The notes: a model not told the origin generated them from the sequence alone. A DNA stretch of 64,000 nt from Planctomycetaceae bacterium (GCA_006969385.1 CP030884.1:2604001-2668000), one strand, 5' to 3'; positions 1 to 9,057 are shown, counted from the first letter of the stretch. Numbers and translations: made by a program.

Positions 1-1348
1 GTTGCACTTCGGTAAAGGTGAAGCGCGCCCAAGCGTATCCGGCGTTGGGGCCGATTTGAATGGGCGGCGGTGGGGCCGGTCCCGGCGCGCCGGAGAGCGG
101 CCCGACGTAACCATTGAGAATCGGGAAATCGACCAACACATGTTCCGGTGCCAGCGGCGGGCAGGTTGATGCACCGCCCCATACGCCGTCTTGGTTCCAG
201 TCGATCAACACGTTGACGTAACCGGTCGTCTGGTTCGGCATCAGGTTATGCACTTCGATGTCGATATTCGGCCCCCAAACGGCTTGAGCGCAGACCGGTC
301 CGAGCGGTAAGCCGGCGAATCCGGGACAGGGCACCGGGTTGCCGAAACTGTCGATGGTGAAGGGTTCGGGAACCAACAAGCCGGCGTCGCCGTCCATGAA
401 GCATTCGTCGGCGTCATAGGGCGCAAAGATCGGGCAAAGCCCGGCATTACCGTCGGGTTCGAAGTCGGGTGGTTGGAAACCAAACCACCCGCCGAAGTTG
501 TTATGCCGGATGTAGCTGGTTGGCGTACCAACCGTCAGGCAAGTTGGGAACGCACCGAGCGTGGGGCCCATCCACGGATAAGCGGGTGCACCTTCGGGGG
601 CATCGCCGTAATCACGATCTTCAATCGGCCCACCGGTGTTGGTGATGACAAAGGCGAGGTCGTGCAGGAAGAACTCGGGGAAGAACGGGGTTTCAATTGG
701 TTGCCAGTTGACTAAGTCGGACGTCCACATGGCCGGCGCACCGAACGAAATGTTCGGCGGGCTATTGAGAGAGGTTTTCCAACCTACGACCGGTCCCGGT
801 AAACCCGGGATGCTGGCCCGGATCACCAGCCAATACATCAGCCCTTCCGTTTGAAAGAAGGGTTCTTGAATATTGGTGATGTTGACTTGGAAGAACTCGA
901 AGTGATCGGGTGGTGGCAGTACGACTTGGAAGGCCGGGCAGTTCCAACCTTGTGGGCCGTTGCCATATTGGCGCACTTGAAATGTTGCTTGACCCGGCCC
1001 CAGTTGCCAGAGAAGGGCACCGGGCATGCCGCCGGCGTCGTCAAAGATATCGATTTCCCAAGCGGCATCGGGCACATCGCCAATAAACCCCTCGCGCCAG
1101 GAAATCCAAAAGTGAATGTCCTGAATCGGGCCGCTTTGGGTGCATTGAAAATCATCGGCAAGCCATTGATCCACGAGGCAGATGTCCCAACCCTCAGGAT
1201 CGGGTTCCTGCGGAAAGTGCATCTTATGCCCGTCGCCCGGATCCCAGTCTGCCGACGCCACTGCGATCGGCATCAACGCTGAAATAATGAAAGAGCAGGA
1301 AACGACAATCGACCAGCGGAACGCCGATCGCAGTTGTGGGTTAAACAT
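1..1348 (-). CDS. Secreted protein with GEVED-like segment, 3' end outside window
   Basis: The minus strand is open without a stop from the ATG at 1348 to the left edge (449 codons), so the C-terminus is missing. The start is set by AGGAGG about 9 bases upstream. Residues 1-33 form a signal peptide (hydrophobic SIVVSCSFIISALMPIAVASA, cleavage near ASA-DW). The mature part begins DWDPGDGHKMHFPQ and is rich in W, D and P, with ADDFQC and IHFWISW motifs that I associate with extracellular planctomycete proteins. A later stretch, DYGDAPEGAPAYPWMGPTLG, resembles the start of GEVED domains. No catalytic motif is visible. It is probably an exported structural or adhesive protein. It lies outside the proposed island, on its left flank. 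Confidence 0.8.
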   Translation of the reverse strand, partial: MFNPQLRSAFRWSIVVSCSFIISALMPIAVASADWDPGDGHKMHFPQEPDPEGWDICLVDQWLADDFQCTQSGPIQDIHFWISWREGFIGDVPDAAWEIDIFDDAGGMPGALLWQLGPGQATFQVRQYGNGPQGWNCPAFQVVLPPPDHFEFFQVNITNIQEPFFQTEGLMYWLVIRASIPGLPGPVVGWKTSLNSPPNISFGAPAMWTSDLVNWQPIETPFFPEFFLHDLAFVITNTGGPIEDRDYGDAPEGAPAYPWMGPTLGAFPTCLTVGTPTSYIRHNNFGGWFGFQPPDFEPDGNAGLCPIFAPYDADECFMDGDAGLLVPEPFTIDSFGNPVPCPGFAGLPLGPVCAQAVWGPNIDIEVHNLMPNQTTGYVNVLIDWNQDGVWGGASTCPPLAPEHVLVDFPILNGYVGPLSGAPGPAPPPPIQIGPNAGYAWARFTFTEVQ

Positions 1349-1381
1349 CGCACAGACCTCCTTTTCGATATCGAAAACGGA

Positions 1382-1432
1382 GCGGCCTTGCGCGTGAGAA
1401 GATTCGCACTACTTCGGGACTCACAAGGCCGC
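1382..1432 (-). promoter_or_regulatory. Hairpin in the leader of the secreted-protein gene
   Basis: A 9-bp perfect inverted repeat (GCGGCCTTG / CAAGGCCGC) with an inner TGAG/CTCA pairing lies 35-85 bases upstream of the ATG at 1348. It would form in the 5' untranslated RNA of that gene. No known riboswitch class is recognised. It could be a regulatory leader or the end of an unseen upstream transcript. Confidence 0.35.
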
Positions 1433-1715
1433 ACCAGTCACCGCCCAGATTGGGGGGCCTTTCAACAAGGACCCAATGCACGACTCGAATCCGAGCCTCG
1501 GCGTGGTAGCACGACCACAGAATTAAATGTAGCTCAAGAAAACGCTGACGAACGGGATTTCAAAGAAACTCAAGGTAGATCGAAGCAACGCAAAGTCATG
1601 CAGTCATTACCGCAGGGAGTCAACTGTCTGTAAGTGACCTCAGCGCGGCATGCATGATTGAGGTGAAAAGGAACAGGGTCGTTGTTCAGAGAGGAGATAG
1701 CGGTGGTTGAGTGGT

Positions 1716-1738
1716 TAATGGACGGTATTGAACTCGAA
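1716..1738. repeat. Candidate distal att site, copy of the tRNA-Val 3' end
   Basis: This 23-base stretch matches 16327-16349 at 21 positions in the same orientation. The two differences are both G in the tRNA copy and A here. The matching part is the last 20 bases of tRNA-Val (T-loop, T-stem, acceptor strand, discriminator) plus three bases beyond. Past that point the similarity ends and no T-stem can form, so it is not a second tRNA gene. This is the pattern left by integrases that recombine inside the 3' end of a tRNA gene. Confidence 0.6.
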
Positions 1739-2420
1739 GCGGTGCGCCTAACGATGACGACAGCAACGACTTAGCGAAATCCCCGAAACCCCGCGCTGCA
1801 AAATACCCTGCGACTGCGGCAGATTTATTCTAAATCGACCTCGAGTTAACGTAGATCGTCGCGGCGTGGCCTCGGTTATCAAAGAAGGAGAAAAAGGCGA
1901 TGCTTCGAATCACGAGAAGTCGATAGGGATTCGATTTTGCCTTTGGTCTAAGGTACGCACCAGAGGCCAATTCTCAGTCGCTGCCTGTGCGCGAAACCTA
2001 GCCTGACGATATTTTTGAAAGATTCAAAATATTTCTCCACGCCAGTTTCGTAGTCCGCGTTATCCACGCCTGAACGTCGAGACGTTTATGTGAGCGCATG
2101 ATCTTTTGCGACAAATGCCAAGAATTCTGAATTATCTAACGATCAGTCTCCCGTTGAAACCGGGAAATAGACTGCCGTCGAAGCAGGAAAATCGCGATTA
2201 TAGACGGTTAAATTGAATTCATTTCACGGTCATCTCCACCTTTTCATACTTGGACGTTCTGCCGTCTGATCGCTCGGATTTTCGCGACCTCCGTTCCTAC
2301 TGTTCACCTGCCAGCAATTCATCGCTCATTGCGGTGATGCGCGGCTGGCTGGACAGATAGGCAGACGGCTGCACGGGCAGCCGTGCGATGTTGAGCGGTT
2401 TTTGTTCGAAAGGCAGAAAG

Positions 2421-3275
2421 ATGTCTGACCCCTTTTCTATGTTGGCAGCAATGCCCAATCTGACGGTGTTCGAGTACAGCCTCGTCGATAACATTTTCTC
2501 GATGACGGTGGCAACCATGGGTGCGGCGGCGCTGTTCTTCTTTATGGCCCGCTCCACCGTGGGTGCGGCGTATCGGCCGGCGCTAATGGTGTCGGGTATT
2601 GTGGTCGCCATTGCGTGTTATCACTACTTCATGATTCGCAACAGTTGGCAAGCCGCCTTCACGTTGTCGGGTGATGGCTATGCCGGTACCGGCGCGGCGT
2701 TCAACGACTTCTATCGCTACGCGGACTGGATTTTGACGGTGCCGCTCTTGATGGTTGAGCTGGTTGCCGTCTTGCGGCTAGCGAAGGAGAAGGCGGGTCC
2801 GCTGCTCACGAAACTCGTGATCGCCGCCGCCGCCATGATCGCACTGGGCTATCCCGGTGAAGTAATCGCGTCGCCCGAAGGTCAGACGATGCGCATCGTT
2901 TGGGGCGTGCTGTCATGTATCCCGTTTGTGTACATTCTGTACCTCCTGTGGGTCGAACTGACCAAGTCGCTTGATTTGCAACCGCCACGCGCCGTAGGAC
3001 TCATCAAGTTGGCACGCACGGTGGTGATCGTGACGTGGTTGGTCTATCCGATCGCTTATTTCCTTGGCTCGACCACCTCGGCGTTAGAAGCCATGGCTGG
3101 GGGAACCCAGGGTGCCGGCGGCATCGTCGCACTGCAAGTTGGTTATGCCATCGCAGACATGTTGGCGAAGGCAGGCTTTGGTGTGCTGATCTACTTCATC
3201 GCTCGCGCGAAGACGGCGGACGATGCGGAACGCGGAATCGACACCGGTATCAATCCGGCACCAGCAATTGCGTAA
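2421..3275 (+). CDS. Proton-pumping rhodopsin, green-type, with antenna fenestration glycine
   Basis: Light-driven outward proton pump of the type-1 rhodopsin family, with seven membrane helices and 284 residues. Helix C reads RYADWILTVPLLMVEL: D102 (proton acceptor), T106 and E113 (donor) give the DTE pump motif, and L110 is the residue typical of green-absorbing forms. H68 matches the counter-ion histidine of proteorhodopsin, and K250 in ADMLAKAGFG is the retinal Schiff-base lysine. In helix E, W161-G162 places glycine where bacteriorhodopsin has W138; this glycine opens the side window used by antenna carotenoids in xanthorhodopsin. The ATG at 2421 is preferred to an ATG 33 bases upstream because AAAGG lies before it. 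The retinal genes follow directly. Confidence 0.95.
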   Translation: MSDPFSMLAAMPNLTVFEYSLVDNIFSMTVATMGAAALFFFMARSTVGAAYRPALMVSGIVVAIACYHYFMIRNSWQAAFTLSGDGYAGTGAAFNDFYRYADWILTVPLLMVELVAVLRLAKEKAGPLLTKLVIAAAAMIALGYPGEVIASPEGQTMRIVWGVLSCIPFVYILYLLWVELTKSLDLQPPRAVGLIKLARTVVIVTWLVYPIAYFLGSTTSALEAMAGGTQGAGGIVALQVGYAIADMLAKAGFGVLIYFIARAKTADDAERGIDTGINPAPAIA

Positions 3276-3303
3276 ACCAATCATCCACGTTTCTTGATGT
3301 CAT

Positions 3304-3337
3304 GGCCCGCCCAGTTACCACACGTGCTGGGCGGGCC
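3304..3337 (+). promoter_or_regulatory. GC-rich hairpin between rhodopsin and blh
   Basis: A perfect 11-bp inverted repeat (GGCCCGCCCAG / CTGGGCGGGCC) with a 12-base loop begins 28 bases after the rhodopsin stop and ends 50 bases before blh. No T-run follows. It could act as a leaky terminator or as a 3' stabiliser, letting rhodopsin mRNA exceed that of the chromophore genes downstream. Confidence 0.55.
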
Positions 3338-3387
3338 TAAGTATCCTCCGCACAAAGCACCAGTTCCCTCGATCAGAGATCTCAAGC

Positions 3388-4359
3388 ATGCATTCAATTG
3401 CCATCATCTCGATTATCTCGCTGATCGGTTTGGTCGAAGTATCGACCGGTGCAATCTCGGCTTTGCAGGTATCGACCTTGGCACTGCTAACGGCAGTGGG
3501 CGTGGCTGTTGTCGGTGTACCGCATGGTGGTTTGGATCACCTTGAAGGGTCTAAGTTATTCGGCATGCGGGGCATCAAAGGTGTCGCATTATTCTCGTTG
3601 GCATATCTGGGCGTGGCGGCGTTGGTGGTAATCGGATGGTACGTGTTACCCCTGGCAACGATTCTGACTTTCTTTGTGCTGTCGTCATGGCACTTTGGCC
3701 TGGAGGAAGATGAGCGCACCGGCCTTAGTGTGATAGGGGCGACGGCGCGAATCGCTCGCGGTGGCATGGTGATTTGGGTGCCGGCCCTGTTTCAACCGCA
3801 GGCGATTATCGATCTGCTGGCGACCGTGATGCCGCTGTCCAATCCGGGTTTGGCAACGCAGGTCGTTGCGATGCTTACAGTCGCAGGCCCGTTGCTTATC
3901 TTATTAGCGGTTTATGACGCGGTCACATTCACCGATGGTAACAGTGCTCCATCATCTGCCCCGAAGCAAGCTTGGTTGCACCGATCGCGCTTGCTGGCTT
4001 TCGCACTGTTGTTCGCAACTGCGCATCCCTTGCTGGCGTTCGCAGTTTACTTTTGCGGCTGGCATTCCGTCCGTGGTCTCATCCATCTGTACGCAGAGAG
4101 CGGTGCAGCGTCTGCGACACAGTTTGTTGCTAGGTTGGCACCGATTTCAGGTGCTGCCCTGGTCCTGCTTGGAGGCGCGTACGTCTCTTGGAGCGGCATC
4201 GTGTCGTCAACCGATGCACTGATTCGAACAACCTTCGTGGGTTTGAGTGCTTTGGCAATTCCGCATTTGTTGTTGCATATCGCGTCTGACGCATTGTCAA
4301 CGAAGCGCAGCGACGACCAAAGAATAACGACGGCCACGGTCGGGAGGATTGCAGCATGA
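3388..4359 (+). CDS. blh: Beta-carotene 15,15'-dioxygenase (Brp/Blh family)
   Basis: Cleaves beta-carotene at the centre into two molecules of retinal, the rhodopsin chromophore. It is an integral membrane protein of 323 residues, the usual size, with about eight hydrophobic segments. The histidine motifs thought to hold iron are present: GVPHGGLDH near residue 50, SSWHFGLEEDE near 95, a histidine-rich segment AHPLLAFAVYFCGWHS near 210 and PHLLLH near 295. It lies 112 bases after the rhodopsin gene, past a hairpin, and its last four bases (ATGA) overlap the crtY start, indicating translational coupling. No strong ribosome site is visible before its ATG. Confidence 0.93.
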   Translation: MHSIAIISIISLIGLVEVSTGAISALQVSTLALLTAVGVAVVGVPHGGLDHLEGSKLFGMRGIKGVALFSLAYLGVAALVVIGWYVLPLATILTFFVLSSWHFGLEEDERTGLSVIGATARIARGGMVIWVPALFQPQAIIDLLATVMPLSNPGLATQVVAMLTVAGPLLILLAVYDAVTFTDGNSAPSSAPKQAWLHRSRLLAFALLFATAHPLLAFAVYFCGWHSVRGLIHLYAESGAASATQFVARLAPISGAALVLLGGAYVSWSGIVSSTDALIRTTFVGLSALAIPHLLLHIASDALSTKRSDDQRITTATVGRIAA

Positions 4360-5555
4360 CTCAGCCAACGAATTACGATTTTGTGATCGTCGGGGGTGGG
4401 CTGCAGGCATCGCTTCTGTGCGCTGCCCTTCGCTTTCATCGACCAGCGGCTACCGTCTTGGTCGTGGAGAGAGCCGCCGAGATTTGCGGCAACCATACGT
4501 GGTCGTTTCATGCATCTGATATCCCAATGGCGTGTCAAACTTGGCTAGATGAACTGCCGATGCTGTCCTGGTCCGGATACACCGTGCAATTTCCCGAATA
4601 TAGCCGCGATGTCGCGCTTGGATATCGCACGATGGAATCGACGCATGTGAGAGAACGCATCCTCTCGTGGGCGAACGCGTCAGCGAGCAACATCGGCGGA
4701 CTCGACATTCGTGTACGAACGTCGGTTACGCAGGTAGGACAAGATTTTGTCGAACTCGAGGACGGTGCCACAATCCGAGGTCGTACCGTCATCGATTGTC
4801 GCGGGCGTGGCGCGTCGTCGTCCTTTAATGGTCACAAGGATTGCGGTGTTCAGTCATTCCACGGCTTCGAGCTCGCGCTGCGGCAAGATTGGCCCGATCG
4901 CAATCCGATCCTGATGGACGCGTGCGTCGATCAGCTCTCGGGGTTCCGTTTCTTATACGTCTTGCCGCTAGAGCGTCGACGCGTACTTGTGGAAGACACG
5001 TATTTCGATAACACCCCGGTCCGTCAACGCGAACTGAGTTTGCAAAGTGTGCAGGCGTACCTGCGCTATCGTGACATCGGTTCATTCGAGATTGTCCGCG
5101 AAGAGTCGGGTTGTTTGCCGATGCCTTACAGCTTAGGTGGTGGCGCGCAGTCGAACGACAACCTCGTCGGCGGCTACGCCGGGAATTGGTTTCATGCCGC
5201 GACCGGTTATTCGATGCCACTGGCCGTGCGGTTTGCCGAAGCCGTCGCAAACGGTCCCATCAACGCGATCGCGGAGCGTGTAAGCGAATTGCGGCAGCAG
5301 GTGTCGTTTCAATCATCCTTCAGCAAGTTTTTGAACCGTTTGCTCTTCACCGGCGTCGCGCCGCACCAGCGCTGGCGCATCTTTCGTCGCTTTTATCGTC
5401 GTTTGCCCGATGAGGTCATCAGTCGTTTTTATGCCCATCGTTTCACGAGGCTAGACGCGTTGCGTTTAGTTACCGGCGCGCCGCCGCGTGGATTCATGCC
5501 GCTGCGATTTCTTCGTTCCTGGGAGGCCCAATCATGTCGCGTTCCCGCAGTTTAG
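4356..5555 (+). CDS. crtY: Lycopene beta-cyclase, CrtY type
   Basis: Closes both ends of lycopene to give beta-carotene, the substrate of Blh. The 399-residue protein starts with an FAD/NAD-binding Rossmann motif (IVGGGLQASLL, residues 11-21) followed by the acidic end of strand 2 (VVERA) and GNHTWSF. Typical CrtY signatures follow: FRFLYVLPLERRRVLVEDTY near residue 195-215 and GGYAGNWFHAATGYSMPLA near 270-290. It overlaps blh by four bases at the start and crtE by 22 bases at the end, so it is part of one operon. Confidence 0.93.
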   Translation: MTQPTNYDFVIVGGGLQASLLCAALRFHRPAATVLVVERAAEICGNHTWSFHASDIPMACQTWLDELPMLSWSGYTVQFPEYSRDVALGYRTMESTHVRERILSWANASASNIGGLDIRVRTSVTQVGQDFVELEDGATIRGRTVIDCRGRGASSSFNGHKDCGVQSFHGFELALRQDWPDRNPILMDACVDQLSGFRFLYVLPLERRRVLVEDTYFDNTPVRQRELSLQSVQAYLRYRDIGSFEIVREESGCLPMPYSLGGGAQSNDNLVGGYAGNWFHAATGYSMPLAVRFAEAVANGPINAIAERVSELRQQVSFQSSFSKFLNRLLFTGVAPHQRWRIFRRFYRRLPDEVISRFYAHRFTRLDALRLVTGAPPRGFMPLRFLRSWEAQSCRVPAV

Positions 5556-6562
5556 TTAAAGCTCGTACCGCCACCGGTGTGATGATGGGACTAGCCGAGT
5601 CCGAACTGGTAGCACAAACGCGTGTGACCGTGCAGACGGAATCCGACGTGGTGTCGCGCGCGCTGCACCAAGGGTTGTTCGGCCCACTAAATCAATTTCT
5701 CGACAACCAAGGCCGACGCATTCGGGCGGACTTGGTCACGCTTGCATATCGAACTGCGGGTGGTCGCGGTGCGGTGCCGACGGAGATTATCGATTTCATT
5801 GAGTTACTACATGGCGGCTCGCTCATTGTTGATGACATCGAAGACGATTCGGCCAATCGCAGGGGTCGACCTGCGATGTTTCGTTCCGTGGGTTTGCCGT
5901 TGGCGTTGAACACTGCCAACTGGATGTATTTCGCGGCGCTGGAACGACTGATGGAGATTTCCGACGATCCGCAGTGCCAGGCACAAGTGATGCAATCCGC
6001 GCTGGCAACTATTCGCGCCTGTCATGAAGGTCAAGCGATTGATCTGGGCACGCGTATCGATCAAATCAAGCAGGCAGAGGTGACGTCGATTGCGGAAGCG
6101 ATTTCGCAAATGAAAACGGCGGGCCTTACCGCGCTTGCCGCGCGTTTGGGTGCCATCGCCGCCGGTGCGGAAGAGCGCGTCGTCGAATCTTTGTCCGCGT
6201 TCGGTTTTCAACTCGGCATGGTGCTGCAGATGAAAAACGACCTAGGAGAGGTGGCATCGTGTTTGACCGATTCGGTACGCGATGATGATTTGCGCAATGC
6301 ACGGGTCACCTGGCCATGGGCGTGGGCGAGCGATATTTGCGATGACGCGGCGTATGAAGCGCTGATCCAGCGGTTGCAAAACGACATGCAGTCAACTTCC
6401 ACGACGGCTGGCGCGCTACTCGACGCAATTGGCGACAGCGGGCGCAAAGCCATCACGCTACGTTTGGGCGCGGCTATGGCGATTCTCGAATGTGAGTTCG
6501 GCGGTGTTGCAGCGGATGGCTTAAACCAACTCCTCGAAAAACTGGGCAATCAAGATGCTTAA
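5534..6562 (+). CDS. crtE: Polyprenyl diphosphate synthase, likely GGPP synthase
   Basis: Expected to make geranylgeranyl diphosphate, the precursor of phytoene. The first aspartate-rich motif is intact (GGSLIVDDIEDDSANRRGRP, residues 94-113). The second, usually DDxxD, reads QMKNDLGE near residue 235, so its first Asp is Asn and the last is Glu. This is unusual and may alter magnesium binding or chain length. The start is supported by GGGAGG eight bases upstream, although it overlaps crtY by 22 bases. The gene ends eight bases inside crtI. The pathway context, with no other prenyl synthase in the cluster, supports the GGPP role despite the changed motif. Confidence 0.85.
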   Translation: MSRSRSLVKARTATGVMMGLAESELVAQTRVTVQTESDVVSRALHQGLFGPLNQFLDNQGRRIRADLVTLAYRTAGGRGAVPTEIIDFIELLHGGSLIVDDIEDDSANRRGRPAMFRSVGLPLALNTANWMYFAALERLMEISDDPQCQAQVMQSALATIRACHEGQAIDLGTRIDQIKQAEVTSIAEAISQMKTAGLTALAARLGAIAAGAEERVVESLSAFGFQLGMVLQMKNDLGEVASCLTDSVRDDDLRNARVTWPWAWASDICDDAAYEALIQRLQNDMQSTSTTAGALLDAIGDSGRKAITLRLGAAMAILECEFGGVAADGLNQLLEKLGNQDA

Positions 6563-8144
6563 ACGCTTACCCGAATCCATGTCCGTCGCACCGCCAATGC
6601 ATGATCGGCTTAATGCGCCCGGCATCGACGGACCATCGGAACGACGCACGGCAGCCGTTATTGGCTCGGGTTTTGGCGGCTTGGCGGCGGCGATTCGATT
6701 GCAGGCGCTGGGATTTCAGACGACCTGTTACGAAGCGCGCGATAAGCCCGGTGGCCGCGCTTACGTTTATGAGGATGAGGGCTTTACCTTCGATGCCGGC
6801 CCGACGGTTATCACGGCGCCGCACTGCCTGGAAGAATTGTTCGCATTGAGCGGCAGATCGATGAACGACTACGTCGAGTTGCTGCCGGTATCGCCGTTTT
6901 ATCGACTGCGCTGGGCCGACGGCACCGAATTCGATTACGTGGGGTCGGAGGCGGAGTTATTGACGCAAATCCGCAGGCTCAGCCCTGCTGATGTCGATGG
7001 CTATAAACGCTTCGCGGATTACACCCGTAAGGTTTTTGATAAGGGGTATGTTGAGCTTGGGGCCGCACCGTTTCTGCGCTTTCGCGACATGATTGCGGTC
7101 ACACCCGACTTGATACGATTGCGTGCTCAATCCAGCGTTTACAAAACGGTGTCACGCTTCATCAAAAACGAGTATCTGCGGCAAGCGTTCAGCTTTCATC
7201 CGTTACTGGTGGGCGGCAACCCGATGGACACCAGTTCCATCTATACGCTCATACATTGGATCGAACGCGAATGGGGCGTGTTTTTCCCGAAGGGCGGCAC
7301 CGGTGCGTTGATCCGCGGTTTGGTGCGACTGTTCACCGACATGGGAGGGACGTTGGAACTGAACGCGCCCGTGGCCCGCGCCGACGTCTGGCAAGATGCC
7401 GCCACGGGGCGCACGCGTCATCGCCTCAGCGCAAAGGATCAACCCAACCGCGATTTTGATGTGGTGGTATCCAACGCGGACGTGCACCACACTTATGCGA
7501 ATATCTATAAACACGTGGATGGTGCCGATGCGCGTCGGCGCAAGCTGGAGCGGATGGACTGGTCGATGTCACTATTTGTGATGTATTTCGGTACCAATCG
7601 ACGCTATCAGGACATCGCCCATCATACGATCTTGTTCGGTCCGCGCTTCAAGGGATTGTTGAAAGATATCTTCTACGGCAATAAGTTGCCTGAGGATTTC
7701 AGTCTCTACCTGCACGCGCCGACAATCACGGATGAAAGCTTGGCGCCGCCCGGTGGGGAAGCGTTTTACGTGCTGAGCCCCGTTCCGCACTTGGGGCGGG
7801 CCGATCTGGATTGGGAGAACATCGCTCCCCAGTATGGTGACGCGATTCTGGCAACGCTTGAGGATTACTTGCCGGAGCTGCGCTCGTCGATCGTTACGCG
7901 CCGCCACTTTACCCCGCGCGATTTTCACAGCGAACTCAATGCGTATCACGGTTCAGCCTTTTCGGTCGCTCCCAAGTTAACCCAAAGCGCGTTTTTTCGA
8001 CCGCACAATCGAGATGGGAAGATTCCGGGCTTGTATATCGTTGGCGCCGGCACGCATCCGGGCGCGGGTGTGCCCGGCGTGGTGAACACAGCTAAGGCAA
8101 CGGCGGCAGTGGTCGCACACGACTACGGGATGGTGCCGGCATGA
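6555..8144 (+). CDS. crtI: Phytoene desaturase
   Basis: FAD enzyme that desaturates 15-cis-phytoene stepwise to lycopene. The dinucleotide motif AVIGSGFGGLAAAIRLQALG starts about residue 34, so there is an N-terminal extension of about 30 residues; a later ATG could be the real start. The CrtI C-terminal signature GLYIVGAGTHPGAGVPGV lies near residue 495, followed by the usual conserved tail. At 529 residues it is slightly longer than typical CrtI, through that extension. It overlaps crtE by eight bases and crtB by four (ATGA), consistent with one transcript. Confidence 0.95.
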   Translation: MLKRLPESMSVAPPMHDRLNAPGIDGPSERRTAAVIGSGFGGLAAAIRLQALGFQTTCYEARDKPGGRAYVYEDEGFTFDAGPTVITAPHCLEELFALSGRSMNDYVELLPVSPFYRLRWADGTEFDYVGSEAELLTQIRRLSPADVDGYKRFADYTRKVFDKGYVELGAAPFLRFRDMIAVTPDLIRLRAQSSVYKTVSRFIKNEYLRQAFSFHPLLVGGNPMDTSSIYTLIHWIEREWGVFFPKGGTGALIRGLVRLFTDMGGTLELNAPVARADVWQDAATGRTRHRLSAKDQPNRDFDVVVSNADVHHTYANIYKHVDGADARRRKLERMDWSMSLFVMYFGTNRRYQDIAHHTILFGPRFKGLLKDIFYGNKLPEDFSLYLHAPTITDESLAPPGGEAFYVLSPVPHLGRADLDWENIAPQYGDAILATLEDYLPELRSSIVTRRHFTPRDFHSELNAYHGSAFSVAPKLTQSAFFRPHNRDGKIPGLYIVGAGTHPGAGVPGVVNTAKATAAVVAHDYGMVPA

Positions 8145-9049
8145 GCAATCGCTTCGACGACATACCGAACGATGATGGCAGCGTGATTCGCCAGCATAGT
8201 AAGTCGTTCGCGCCGGCATCACGGTTGTTGGCGCCACGCATCCGGGCAGACGTACGGAAACTCTACGCCTGGTGTCGTTGGTGTGACGACGCGGTGGATG
8301 CCGCGCCGGATAACGCGGCCGCTTTGGCACGTATCGAAGAACTTCAGCAAGACGTGCAGCGCATCGATGCGGGACATTCACCCGCACACGGGGCGTCTGC
8401 TTGGTTGGAAGACTTGGTGCGGCGCTATCACATCCCGCTTGCCTTGGCTTCCGACTTATTGACCGGCATGCGGCGCGATGTCGAATCCCCAGTGTTGGAT
8501 ACCTACGACGACTTGATGGAATACGCCTATCAAGCCGCGGGTACGGTGGGCCTGATGATGTGTCGCGTGATGGGTGTTGACGACCCGCGCGCCTTCGCCC
8601 ATGCCAAAGCGCTGGGTATCGCGATGCAATTGACCAACATCGCGCGCGATGTGCGCGAAGATTGGGAGATAGGACGCCGCTACCTGCCGGCGCAGTGGCT
8701 ACCATTTTCGCCTACCGGTACGAAGCAGCCTTCCGAGGATGCGATTACAAAGGCCGTGCGCAAAACGCTTTCTGTCGCCGACGAGCATTACGCTATCGGT
8801 TATCGCGGCTTGTGCTACATCCCCGATGATGCCCGACTCGCCATTCGCCTGGCAGGGAAGGTTTATCAGGAAATCGGCCATCAGATTCGTCGAGAGAACG
8901 TTCCGGTTTGGCGCAAGCGCGTGTATGTCAGCAAGCCTCGGAAAGTTCTGTTGATGGTCGGTGCCTGCGGGCGCGAATGGCTTTATCGCCGCCGTCGGGG
9001 TGCTGCAGGCGAAATAGATCATATGAACCAAATACCGGCGAATAACTAG
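8141..9049 (+). CDS. crtB: Phytoene synthase
   Basis: Joins two geranylgeranyl diphosphates into phytoene, the first committed carotenoid step. The 302-residue protein belongs to the squalene/phytoene synthase family. Both substrate-binding aspartate motifs are intact: YAWCRWCDDAVD near residue 42-53 and QLTNIARDVREDWEIGRRYL near 165-185. The N-terminal IRQHSKSFAPASRLL is typical. The start overlaps the crtI stop. With this gene the window holds the full path from prenyl precursors to retinal. No ketolase (crtW) or hydroxylase (crtZ) is seen. Confidence 0.95.
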   Translation: MSNRFDDIPNDDGSVIRQHSKSFAPASRLLAPRIRADVRKLYAWCRWCDDAVDAAPDNAAALARIEELQQDVQRIDAGHSPAHGASAWLEDLVRRYHIPLALASDLLTGMRRDVESPVLDTYDDLMEYAYQAAGTVGLMMCRVMGVDDPRAFAHAKALGIAMQLTNIARDVREDWEIGRRYLPAQWLPFSPTGTKQPSEDAITKAVRKTLSVADEHYAIGYRGLCYIPDDARLAIRLAGKVYQEIGHQIRRENVPVWRKRVYVSKPRKVLLMVGACGREWLYRRRRGAAGEIDHMNQIPANN

Positions 9050-9057
9050 GAGAAGTG

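Larger units (their letters stand above)
1349..2420. other. Non-coding gap of about 1.07 kb before the rhodopsin
   Basis: No convincing gene is seen on either strand. The stretch holds the leader hairpin of the minus-strand gene, the tRNA-Val-like repeat at 1716-1738, and an orphan AAGGAG site near 1885 that precedes only an eight-codon frame. Such a long empty space is unusual next to the tightly packed genes that follow. It fits eroded DNA at the end of an old integrated element. The rhodopsin promoter should be in its last few hundred bases, but I cannot assign one. Confidence 0.5.

Noticed and set aside
1739..1790. A second tRNA gene beyond the tRNA-like repeat
   Set aside because: No T-stem, anticodon arm or acceptor partner can be formed; only the 3' end is copied.
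1885..1925. AAGGAG followed by an ATG in the left gap
   Set aside because: The frame ends after eight codons and is not conserved-looking; at most a remnant.
2075..2095. 14-base word shared with about 24318-24335 (CGAGACGTTTATGT)
   Set aside because: Several chance pairs of this length are expected in 64 kb; no symmetry or context supports a regulator site.
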